A stretch of 64,000 bases of DNA from Alistipes sp. UBA936 (GTDB lineage Bacteria; Bacteroidota; Bacteroidia; Bacteroidales; Rikenellaceae): contig DBDI01000003.1 in NCBI GenBank assembly GCA_002293505.1, positions 65,915 to 129,914 on the forward strand, read 5' to 3'. Positions within the stretch are counted from its first letter, which is position 1, and each line of letters opens with the position of its first letter. The position numbers were made by a program, and so were the translations under genes. Below, piece after piece: positions 44,468 to 51,948 of the stretch. The notes below the pieces were generated by a model that did no database searches, had not been told where the DNA came from, and saw nothing but the letters and a program-made list of their open reading frames with translations.

Positions 44468-45696
44468 GTACTCCCCTCGCTTGCGTTCTGATAGCTGCGA
44501 TGCTGATTCTGTCGGCGTTTTTTTCGGGTATGGAGATCGCGTTCACCAGCTCGAACAAACTCAAACTCGAGATCGACCGTCGTGGTAGCGGTTTTTTCAA
44601 TTTCGCCGCCGGATTGTTTACCCGTAACGCTGGCCAGTATATAACCACGCTGCTGGTCGGTAATAATGTCGTTCTGGTCGTATATTCGCTCGCTGTATCC
44701 GCTCTGTTGTCGTCGCTCTTGGGCGTTTCTTCCGTCGTGCTCGAAACTGTTGTGGCCACTGTTGTGATCATCTTCTTGGGTGAATATATCCCCAAGTCTA
44801 TCGTCCTTAAGAACCCTAACTTTTACTTCAAAGCGTTTTCCGGGCCGGTTTATTTCTTTTACGTGCTGCTTTACCCCGTCGCTCGCTTTACATCATTGGT
44901 TTCGGCCGGAGTTATCCGCTTATTTGGTCATCGCGCCGGAGCCGAGCCCGTGGAGGTATACTCTCGGGCCGAGTTGGTTAGCCTCGTCGAGGAGGGTGGG
45001 GCGGGGGAGAAGGATCCCGAGCACGAGATGAAGCTGTTCCAGAATGCATTGGATTTTCCCGACCTGCTGGTTCGCGACTGTATGGTCCAGCGTATCAACG
45101 TCGAAGCCGTAGAGATCGACGCCGGGGTGGAAGAACTGACCCGTCGCTTCGTCGACACGCAATACTCCCGCATCTTTGTCTGGCAGGATTCGATAGATAA
45201 CATTGTCGGTTATGTCAACGTTAAGAGCCTTTTCCGCGCCCCGAAAACCATTGCCGAGGTGCTCAAGAAGGTCGATTACGTTCCCGAGACGATGCCTGCT
45301 CAGGAGTTGATGAACGGCTTCATCAAGAGCCACTCCTCGATCGCAGTCGTGATCGACGAATTCGGTGGTACGGCCGGGGTTGTGTCGCTGGAGGATATTC
45401 TGGAGGAGATCTTCGGCGAGATCGAGGACGAACACGACACCCCGGAGATGGTCGAAAAGGAGACCGGCCACGACGAGTGGGTGTTCTCGTGCCAACTGGA
45501 GGTCGATTATCTGAACGAAAAATACGGCTTGGGGATTCCCGAAAGCGACGAGTACGACACTCTGGCCGGGTTCATCATCTTCGGTTATGCCGACATTCCT
45601 CCCCAGGGCGAGGAGTTTACCCTCGACGGGTTCCAGATCAAGATACTTCGGCGTACTTCGTCGAGAATTGAGTTGGCTCGCGTGCGTAGATTGTAA
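44464..45696 (+). CDS. CNNM/CBS/CorC-type membrane protein (hemolysin/GldE-like)
   Basis: A 410-residue protein with an N-terminal DUF21/CNNM membrane domain (about residues 1-150), two CBS domains (about 195-315, including RDCMVQRINVEAVEI and IAVVIDEFGGTAGVVSLEDILEE) and a C-terminal CorC_HlyC domain. Relatives take part in magnesium/cobalt transport; the Bacteroidetes GldE protein of gliding motility has the same layout. The position between lptC and a SurA/PpiD-like gene is conserved in the phylum. An assignment to GldE would be guesswork. Confidence 0.88.
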   Translation: MSTPLACVLIAAMLILSAFFSGMEIAFTSSNKLKLEIDRRGSGFFNFAAGLFTRNAGQYITTLLVGNNVVLVVYSLAVSALLSSLLGVSSVVLETVVATVVIIFLGEYIPKSIVLKNPNFYFKAFSGPVYFFYVLLYPVARFTSLVSAGVIRLFGHRAGAEPVEVYSRAELVSLVEEGGAGEKDPEHEMKLFQNALDFPDLLVRDCMVQRINVEAVEIDAGVEELTRRFVDTQYSRIFVWQDSIDNIVGYVNVKSLFRAPKTIAEVLKKVDYVPETMPAQELMNGFIKSHSSIAVVIDEFGGTAGVVSLEDILEEIFGEIEDEHDTPEMVEKETGHDEWVFSCQLEVDYLNEKYGLGIPESDEYDTLAGFIIFGYADIPPQGEEFTLDGFQIKILRRTSSRIELARVRRL

Positions 45697-45705
45697 AAGT
45701 TTTTG

Positions 45706-45713
45706 TATCTTTG
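45706..45713 (+). promoter_or_regulatory. Predicted -7 element for the SurA/PpiD-like gene
   Basis: TATCTTTG, exact match to TAnnTTTG, nine bases after the CNNM gene stop and 39 bases before the ATG at 45753. Confidence 0.5.
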
Positions 45714-45752
45714 TCGCCTCAAACGCGTAAATTTGTAATTCGTATAACTAAT

Positions 45753-47804
45753 ATGGCTACTCTCAACACCCTCAGAACCCGCGGCGCACTGTTTTTGTCG
45801 ATCGTGATCGGCGTCGCCCTCATCGCATTCCTCTTGGGCGACCTCACCAGCGCAAGCAGCGTGTTCCAACGCAGCCGCAACCGCGTAGGCTCGATCGACG
45901 GTAAAAGTGTCGACTATTTCGAATTTGCCGCCACGAACGAGAACCTCAATCAGGTCATCCAGACGATGTACGGTCGTAGCGCCGTCACCGCCGAGCAGGC
46001 CGATCAGATCCGCGAGATGGCTTGGCAGAGTTATATCCGTCGTTACGTTTACGAACCCGGTTTTCGCCGTATGGGTCTCTCCGTTGGCGAGGCCGAACAG
46101 ATTGATATGGTTCAAGGTCAGTTTGTTTCGCCTGTGATTACTTCTTTGTTCTCGTCGCCACAGACCGGCCAGATCGATAACGCCGCGTTGGCCCAGTTCG
46201 TCTCGTCGCTCGAAATGGACGACACAGGTCGTATGCCTGCTATGTGGGAGTATGCTAAGAGTGAGATGGTTAACGAGCGCGCGATGTCTAAATACCTCGC
46301 GCTGGTTCAGGGTGGACTGTTCGCTAACGACCTTGAGGTTGCTCGCGGCGTCGATGCTGCCAACCACACTTACTCCGGCTCGTGGGCCCGCATTCCTTTC
46401 AATAGTATCGCCGACTCGTTGGTGACCGTTTCTTCGGCCGAGGTTCGTAAATACTTCGCCGAGCATCGCGACCAGTTCCGCCAGACAGCTTCTCGCGACG
46501 TCGAATACGTTGTCTTTGCGCTCGACCCCTCGGATGCGGATTACTCCGAGGCCGCCGACCATATCCAAACCGTTGCCGGTGAGTTCGCTGCCGCTGCCGA
46601 TCCGATGCAGTATGCTTCGCTGAACTCTCAGGAGCGCACCGACGAAGGTTTCTACTCCGAGTCGCAACTCTCGCCCGAGCTCGCCGCCATCGCTTTTGGC
46701 GACCGCCGCGGCCAGATGGCTGGCCCGACCCTCAATGGCAATGTGTATACCGTTTCGCGCGTTGCTGCCGAACGTATGATGCCCGACTCTGTGGGCGCTC
46801 GCCATATCCTCCTTCCCGCAACCAGCACTCGCGTCGCCGACAGCCTCGTGAGGGCTATCCGCGGCGGGGCTTCATTGGTGGATCTGGCCATTGTTTACTC
46901 GCTCGACGACGTTGCCGAGATCGGCGTGTTTCCGCCTCAGATGATGGTGGAACCGTTCGCGACGGCCATCAGCGAGGCTCGCGCGGGCGACGTATTCACA
47001 GTCGAAACCCAGTTCGGTCTGCACGTAGTGCAGTCAACCTACCGCTCGCCGCTCACTCGCAAGGCCCAGATTGCAACCGTAACCTATAACGTCGAACCGA
47101 GCTCGGCAACCGAACAGGCGGCTTACAACCTCGCTCGCGACTTCGCCACCGCCGCAACCGGCTCACGGGAGAAATTCGACGCCGCGGTATCCTCGACCGG
47201 CGCCAACCGCCGCGTGGCTACCATCGGTGAGAGCGATCGCGACGTTGCCGGTATGACCAACTCGCGCGAACTGGTTCGTTGGAGCTTCAACACCAAACCC
47301 GGAACCGTTTCGCCCATTATGGAGATCGACGGCGACTACGTGGTGGCTGTCCTGACGGGCGCCAAAGAGGCCGGTGAGGCCGATGTGCGCGACGTCTCGG
47401 TGGGCATCGCATCACGAATCCGCAACGAAAAGAAAACCGAACAACTCACCGCGCAACTCTCCGGTAAGAGCGTCGCCGAAGTCGCCGCAATGGAAAGTGC
47501 CGTCACAGGTGAGCTCACAGATCTGGCAGGTAACGCGTTCTACGAACCGAGCCTCGGGGTCGAACCTGCCGTCATCGGTGCGCTAGAAAGCATCCCTGCC
47601 GGAACGACTTCGAAACCCATCAAGGGCTTTGCCGGGGTTTACGTGGTCGGCGTGTCGTCGGTTGGTACTGTGGCCGACGCGATAAGCGCAGACAGCGAAC
47701 GTGTTCGTCTTGAAGCAACCGCCGAAACCTCACTCTCACAACGCCTTACCGCAGCGATGAACGGGCAGGCTAAGATCGAGGACAACCGCGCAAAATTCTT
47801 CTGA
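45753..47804 (+). CDS. SurA_N/PpiD-like peptidyl-prolyl isomerase, membrane-anchored
   Basis: A 683-residue protein. One N-terminal transmembrane helix (about residues 12-32, ending LLGDLTS) is followed by SurA_N-like helices (about 35-270), a parvulin rotamase domain (about 345-445: GARHILLPA, GDVFTVETQFGLHVVQ), and a long C-terminal region. This matches PpiD, a periplasmic chaperone attached to the inner membrane that helps exported proteins fold. The ATG at 45753 is used because the earlier codons form no signal. The gene has its own promoter. Confidence 0.88.
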   Translation: MATLNTLRTRGALFLSIVIGVALIAFLLGDLTSASSVFQRSRNRVGSIDGKSVDYFEFAATNENLNQVIQTMYGRSAVTAEQADQIREMAWQSYIRRYVYEPGFRRMGLSVGEAEQIDMVQGQFVSPVITSLFSSPQTGQIDNAALAQFVSSLEMDDTGRMPAMWEYAKSEMVNERAMSKYLALVQGGLFANDLEVARGVDAANHTYSGSWARIPFNSIADSLVTVSSAEVRKYFAEHRDQFRQTASRDVEYVVFALDPSDADYSEAADHIQTVAGEFAAAADPMQYASLNSQERTDEGFYSESQLSPELAAIAFGDRRGQMAGPTLNGNVYTVSRVAAERMMPDSVGARHILLPATSTRVADSLVRAIRGGASLVDLAIVYSLDDVAEIGVFPPQMMVEPFATAISEARAGDVFTVETQFGLHVVQSTYRSPLTRKAQIATVTYNVEPSSATEQAAYNLARDFATAATGSREKFDAAVSSTGANRRVATIGESDRDVAGMTNSRELVRWSFNTKPGTVSPIMEIDGDYVVAVLTGAKEAGEADVRDVSVGIASRIRNEKKTEQLTAQLSGKSVAEVAAMESAVTGELTDLAGNAFYEPSLGVEPAVIGALESIPAGTTSKPIKGFAGVYVVGVSSVGTVADAISADSERVRLEATAETSLSQRLTAAMNGQAKIEDNRAKFF

Positions 47805-47809
47805 TTTTC

Positions 47810-47867
47810 GTCAAAAACGCCCATCTGCGGCGTTATGCCCGAAGCCTTGCAGCTGAGCGTTTTTGAC
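47810..47867. terminator. Long inverted repeat between converging genes
   Basis: Perfect 11-base arms (GTCAAAAACGC at 47810-47820, GCGTTTTTGAC at 47857-47867) surround 36 bases that contain a smaller CTGC/GCAG pair. TTTT and AAAA flank the arms one base further out. It starts five bases after the PpiD-like gene stop and could terminate transcription from both sides. The long loop is unusual for a simple terminator. Confidence 0.45.
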
Positions 47868-47928
47868 AAAAATAGGTGTTGTCGGAGGCGGGGAGAACTG
47901 GCTCAGCCCGCCCGGGCCCCAGAGGCTC

Positions 47929-49374
47929 TTATCGTATGTACTTTTTGAGGAATCCGGATAATTCCGCAAGGGCCGGAAACCGAAAGATTGCAGCTCCGGA
48001 TGTGTAGATGAAAATCCCTGTCAAGATCTTGAGAGTCAGTATGATTGGTATAGGTAACGCAGCTGCCAACAGACCAACTCCCCATGCGCCCGCCACCATC
48101 ACCGCCGTGAGCGCCAAGACCGGTAAAACATCCCTCGCGAGAGCCCGCAGGCCGTAAGCGGAAAGCCTTCTGGCGGTGGCGAAACTGACAAACGCGTCGG
48201 CGAAAGCGATTCCCACGACACCCCACGCGATGGCCATCGGCCCGAACGGAATGGTTACCGCAAGGATCACAGTAGCAAATACTTTTTTTATGATCTCCGC
48301 TCTCAGCACCGCCTTCCCGTCGCTCCTGGTTCGAAGGATGTTGGCCGAAATCGTCGCCAGCGGAGTTGCGAATCCCGCAAGACACAACACCCTGAAAAAC
48401 GGTACAGCCCCCTGCCACTGAGGTGCCAGAAACACTCCGAAAAAGTCCGCCGACACAACAATCAATCCCGCCATCATAGGAAACATCAGAAAAACGATCG
48501 ACCCGACGACCCGACTCACGCTGCCAGCAAACTTCTTCTCGTCGCCCTCCAGCCGCGCCAGAGCCGGAAAAGTCACACTCTGCATCGCGTTCATCGCCGA
48601 CACAACGGGCAGATCGCGCACCTTTCGTGCCGTGTCGTAGTTACCCAGCGTCCCCGCGTGGATATGGCCGATAATAAACTGAGGCAGAGAATTATAGATG
48701 TTGTTAAGCAGGTCCGTTCCCAGTAGGCGCGACGAATACGCGAACATCCGCCGAATCGCCTCGGTTGAGAACTGCAACGCGGGCCTGAATCGACCCAAAA
48801 TCCACAACAGCAGCGAACGTACGCTGGTTTGAGTGACTCGTTGAGCAACCAGCGCCCAAACCCCAAATCCATTGACAGCCAGTACGACAGCGAGCACACC
48901 ACTAACCACGGTCGCGGCAAACGTGATGACCGAAAGCGTCCTGAAATCGAACTCCCGCGTGAGGATCGTCTGTTGGATTATCCCGAGCGCCGCCACTGGA
49001 ACGACCAGAAAAAAAACAGGCGCAAGGTGCACTATTTCAGGCATTTTCAGGATCTGAGCGGTGGGGTGGGAGAGCGCCATAAGCAGTCCGTAGACCACCA
49101 TCGCCATTCCGGCGTTGAACCAAAACGCCGAAGAAAAATCCGCGCCTGTGGGTGCCTGTTTTCGAATCAATGCCTGTGAGAATCCGCTGTCCACAAATGA
49201 GTTAAATATCGCGACAAAGGCGGCCAGAATCGCGATAGGGGCGGTCTCGAAAGGCTGCAATCGGTTGGTCACATTGATCACAACCCACGCTCCGAACAGC
49301 GCCGAGGCGACCCGTTCGCCCACGTTCCAGGCGAACCCGCGAACGACTTTCCCTTTGAGCTCCCCGCCGGCCAT
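47929..49374 (-). CDS. Polysaccharide/lipopolysaccharide flippase (Wzx/MATE-like family)
   Basis: A 481-residue membrane protein with about 14 hydrophobic helices and the conserved opening of the PST/Wzx family (KGKVVRGFAWNVGERV, then FSQALIRK near 75 and ILTREFDFRTLS near 140). It should flip lipid-linked sugar units across the inner membrane for O-antigen or exopolysaccharide. No glycosyltransferases are adjacent. The ATG shares its A with the aroQ stop (TAATG), so it is co-translated with aroQ. Confidence 0.88.
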   Translation of the reverse strand: MAGGELKGKVVRGFAWNVGERVASALFGAWVVINVTNRLQPFETAPIAILAAFVAIFNSFVDSGFSQALIRKQAPTGADFSSAFWFNAGMAMVVYGLLMALSHPTAQILKMPEIVHLAPVFFLVVPVAALGIIQQTILTREFDFRTLSVITFAATVVSGVLAVVLAVNGFGVWALVAQRVTQTSVRSLLLWILGRFRPALQFSTEAIRRMFAYSSRLLGTDLLNNIYNSLPQFIIGHIHAGTLGNYDTARKVRDLPVVSAMNAMQSVTFPALARLEGDEKKFAGSVSRVVGSIVFLMFPMMAGLIVVSADFFGVFLAPQWQGAVPFFRVLCLAGFATPLATISANILRTRSDGKAVLRAEIIKKVFATVILAVTIPFGPMAIAWGVVGIAFADAFVSFATARRLSAYGLRALARDVLPVLALTAVMVAGAWGVGLLAAALPIPIILTLKILTGIFIYTSGAAIFRFPALAELSGFLKKYIR

Positions 49375-49790
49375 TATCCAATTAGCGCCAACACCCCGAG
49401 CCGGTACGAATCGAGCCCGAATCCCATCACCGAACCGCGACAAACCGGGGCGATCAGCGAGATGTGTCGGAACTCCTCGCGTGCCAGAACATTCGAGATA
49501 TGTACCTCAACTACAGGCACCTTGACCGCTCCGATAGCATCGCGAATTGCCACCGAAGTGTGCGTGTAGCCGCCCGCGTTCAGCACCACACCGTCGTACA
49601 CACCGTCCGCGTGCTGCACCGCCTCCACGATTTCCCCTTCAATGTTGCTCTGCACGTAGTCGATCGTTACCTTCTCGAGGGTTGCCCGCAGCACCATCAG
49701 ATAGCTCTCGAAGTCGCCCGTGCCATAGATCCCTGGTTCGCGCCGCCCCAGCAGGTTGAGGTTCGGGCCGTTGATTATCAAGATTTTCAT
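49374..49790 (-). CDS. aroQ: 3-dehydroquinate dehydratase, type II
   Basis: A 138-residue shikimate-pathway enzyme of normal length. It has NGPNLNLLGRREPGIYG at residues 7-23 with the catalytic Arg and Tyr, NAGGYTHTSVAIRDA near 73-87, and EVHISN near 97-102. The ATG at 49790 is chosen over an earlier in-frame codon because it begins the family's first strand (MKILIINGP). A minus-strand -7 element (TATATTTG, 49817-49810) lies 19 bases upstream. Confidence 0.95.
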   Translation of the reverse strand: MKILIINGPNLNLLGRREPGIYGTGDFESYLMVLRATLEKVTIDYVQSNIEGEIVEAVQHADGVYDGVVLNAGGYTHTSVAIRDAIGAVKVPVVEVHISNVLAREEFRHISLIAPVCRGSVMGFGLDSYRLGVLALIG

Positions 49791-49809
49791 AAAATCGGAA
49801 ACATTTTCG

Positions 49810-49827
49810 CAAATATACGTATTTTTG
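49810..49827. promoter_or_regulatory. Near-palindromic divergent promoter (aroQ-flippase / thiL)
   Basis: Minus strand: TATATTTG (49817 to 49810). Plus strand: TATTTTTG (49820-49827). Both are exact -7 matches separated by only two bases. The plus element ends nine bases before the thiL ATG. Confidence 0.6.
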
Positions 49828-49836
49828 CGGTAAAAT

Positions 49837-50769
49837 ATGGGAGAGTTTGACTTTATAGAGCGCCTGCGCGCAAGCTTCGACGGCATTGGCGACCCGCAAA
49901 TCGTTGGCATAGGCGACGATGCGGCCGTGATCCCGCTTGAAGATGATGTTCTTGTGGTGACGACCGATATGCTGGTCGAGGGGGTGCACTTTCTGCGCCA
50001 TGCTACTTCGGCTCGCGAGCTCGGGGCAAAGTCTTTGGCGGTGAATCTCAGCGATGTAGCTGCGATGGGCGCTCGCCCTTTGGCGTCGTTTTTGTCCGTG
50101 GCTCTGCCTGTTGAGTTGCGTGGCGAGTGGGCGGCCGAGTTTGCCGAGGGTTACCGCGAACTCTCTGCTCGCTACGATGTTAAACCTGCCGGTGGAGACA
50201 CTACATCCTCACTCGGGCCTGTCGCGATAAACGTCACCGTCGTTGGTCGTGCACCCGCCGCAAATATTAAATACCGCTCTGGCGCTCGCCCGGGAGATAT
50301 CGTAGCCGTTGGGGGCCCGCTCGGCGAATCTGCGGCAGGATTGCGCGATATTTTGGCAGGTCACCTCGATACGCCGCTCGCTGCAAAACATCGCAATCCG
50401 CAAGCGCAAGTGGCTGAAGGCGAGTGGCTTGGTGGTCGACTCGAGGTGCACTCGATGATGGATCTTTCGGACGGTCTGGCCGGCGACCTGCCTCACATCC
50501 TGCGCGCTTCGAAAACCGCCGCCGAGATCGAACTGACCGCGATCCCGACCCCCGTCGATATCGAGCTTGCCGTGGCCGGAGGCGAGGATTACAAACTGTT
50601 GCTCACCTGCGACCCGACTGCATGGCCCGTGCTGGCAGCCGACTTCGAGGCCCGCTTCGGTTCCCCACTTTACCCCATTGGCCGCATCATCCCCGGTTCG
50701 CCCGAGATCACATGGCTCGAAAACGGCACTCCGGTGCAAAAAAAGTGGCACGGATTTGCGCATTTTTAG
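49837..50769 (+). CDS. thiL: Thiamine-phosphate kinase
   Basis: A 310-residue enzyme that makes thiamine diphosphate. The metal and ATP-binding motifs are GIGDDAAVI near residues 25-33, TTDMLVEGVHF near 43-53, LAVNLSDVAAMGARP near 66-80 and GGDTTSS near 112. The cofactor it makes is needed by KorB in the same window, though the genes are not linked. It is followed after 31 bases by ruvX with its own promoter. Confidence 0.94.
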   Translation: MGEFDFIERLRASFDGIGDPQIVGIGDDAAVIPLEDDVLVVTTDMLVEGVHFLRHATSARELGAKSLAVNLSDVAAMGARPLASFLSVALPVELRGEWAAEFAEGYRELSARYDVKPAGGDTTSSLGPVAINVTVVGRAPAANIKYRSGARPGDIVAVGGPLGESAAGLRDILAGHLDTPLAAKHRNPQAQVAEGEWLGGRLEVHSMMDLSDGLAGDLPHILRASKTAAEIELTAIPTPVDIELAVAGGEDYKLLLTCDPTAWPVLAADFEARFGSPLYPIGRIIPGSPEITWLENGTPVQKKWHGFAHF

Positions 50770-50781
50770 CGTCGAGTGCAC

Positions 50782-50789
50782 TATCTTTG
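50782..50789 (+). promoter_or_regulatory. Predicted -7 element for ruvX-def
   Basis: TATCTTTG, exact match, 11 bases before the ruvX ATG. Confidence 0.55.
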
Positions 50790-50800
50790 TCTCCCGAGAA

Positions 50801-51226
50801 ATGGGCCGAATACTCGCCATAGACTACGGAACCCGACGCACCGGAATCGCCGTGACCGACCCGCTGAGGATCATCGCCAGTCCGCTGGAAACGGTTCCGA
50901 CGCACGAGTTAACCGGCTGGTTGAAAGTCTATTTTGCCGCCGAGCCGACCGACATAATAGTCGTCGGCAAGCCCACTCGGATGGACGGCACTCCGTCGGA
51001 AACGATGGCCCCAATCGAGGCGTTGGTGAAAAAATTGCGCACCGACCACCCCGACAAAACAATAGTGTTGCACGACGAGCGTTTTACTTCGAAGCTGGCG
51101 CAGCGGGCGATCATCGACGGAGGCGTCCCCAAGATGGCACGGCGCGATAAGGCGCTGGTCGACAAGGTCAGCGCAGCGATAATTTTACAAGGTTATTTAG
51201 ATAGTACACAGTACAATAGCAGATGA
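50801..51226 (+). CDS. ruvX: Putative pre-16S rRNA nuclease / Holliday junction resolvase-like RuvX (YqgF)
   Basis: A 141-residue RNase H-fold protein. It starts MGRILAIDYGTRRTGIAVTD, has VVGKPTRMDGTPSE near residues 53-66, and HDERFTSKLAQRA near 88-100, all family motifs. E. coli YqgF matures the 5' end of 16S rRNA. The frame is open far upstream inside thiL, but the ATG at 50801 follows the promoter and fits the fold. It overlaps def by four bases (ATGA). Confidence 0.93.
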   Translation: MGRILAIDYGTRRTGIAVTDPLRIIASPLETVPTHELTGWLKVYFAAEPTDIIVVGKPTRMDGTPSETMAPIEALVKKLRTDHPDKTIVLHDERFTSKLAQRAIIDGGVPKMARRDKALVDKVSAAIILQGYLDSTQYNSR

Positions 51227-51774
51227 CGTTACCGATCGTTGTGTATGGTTCGCCCATACTTAGGAATCGTAGTGAGGCGCTTCCCGCAGGGGAAGTCGAC
51301 ACGGAGGTCGTGAAACTGGCGGGCGATATGTTCGACACGATGTACGCCGCTGAGGGCGTGGGACTTGCCGCTCCCCAGATCGGACGCAACATCCGCCTTT
51401 TCGTCATCGACATCAGCCCCTGGGCCGACGATGAGCCCGAGTTGAAAGATTTCAAACGCACGTTCATCAACCCCGAAATCTATTGGAGCTCCGAGGAGAC
51501 CGATTACTACAACGAGGGGTGCCTGAGCCTGCCCGGCATCAACGAGGACGTCCTGCGACCCGTGACGATAAAAATGCGCTACCTTGACGAACGTTATACC
51601 CCTCACGACGAGGAGTTTACCGGTCGTGCTGCCCGCGTCATTCAGCACGAGTACGACCACCTCGAAGGCGCCGTTTTCACCGATCGACTCACCCCTCTGC
51701 GGCGCTCTCTGTTGAAACGAAAACTCGAAGGATTCGCCAAAGGAAAGTACTTTGCGGCATACCGGACGAAATAG
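51223..51774 (+). CDS. def: Peptide deformylase
   Basis: A 183-residue metallo-enzyme that removes the formyl group from new proteins. The three family motifs are intact: GVGLAAPQIG near residues 46-55, EGCLSLPG near 101-108, and QHEYDHLEG near 145-153, with Cys and two His as iron ligands. It overlaps ruvX by ATGA and is followed by a strong terminator-like hairpin at 51803-51842. Confidence 0.96.
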   Translation: MTLPIVVYGSPILRNRSEALPAGEVDTEVVKLAGDMFDTMYAAEGVGLAAPQIGRNIRLFVIDISPWADDEPELKDFKRTFINPEIYWSSEETDYYNEGCLSLPGINEDVLRPVTIKMRYLDERYTPHDEEFTGRAARVIQHEYDHLEGAVFTDRLTPLRRSLLKRKLEGFAKGKYFAAYRTK

Positions 51775-51802
51775 AACTACAAAAAGTAGTCGAAAAACAA
51801 TA

Positions 51803-51842
51803 AAAAAAATCGTCAACACGTTATGTGTGTGGCGATTTTTTT
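51803..51842 (+). terminator. Rho-independent-type terminator after def
   Basis: Perfect 10-base outer arms (AAAAAAATCG at 51803-51812, CGATTTTTTT at 51833-51842) with an inner ACAC/GTGT pairing. It ends in a seven-T run on either strand. Confidence 0.65.
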
Positions 51843-51843
51843 G

Positions 51844-51851
51844 TAATTTTG
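51844..51851 (+). promoter_or_regulatory. Predicted -7 element for the giant modular lipoprotein gene
   Basis: TAATTTTG, exact match to TAnnTTTG, directly after the def terminator. It implies a leader of about 90 bases before the ATG at 51949, unlike the very short leaders elsewhere. The leader contains a small six-pair hairpin (AGTCTC/GAGACT, 51867-51882). Confidence 0.5.
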
Positions 51852-51948
51852 CACGGTGAAATATGTAGTCTCGGCGGAGACTGCTCACGACCCGACGCAC
51901 ACTGCTCGATAAGGCGGTGATAGTGAACGAAATATAGAAAAAAGACAT

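Noticed and set aside
45585..46805. 406-codon minus-strand frame opposite the PpiD-like gene
   Set aside because: The plus strand encodes a complete SurA_N/parvulin protein here; the antisense translation has no recognisable feature.
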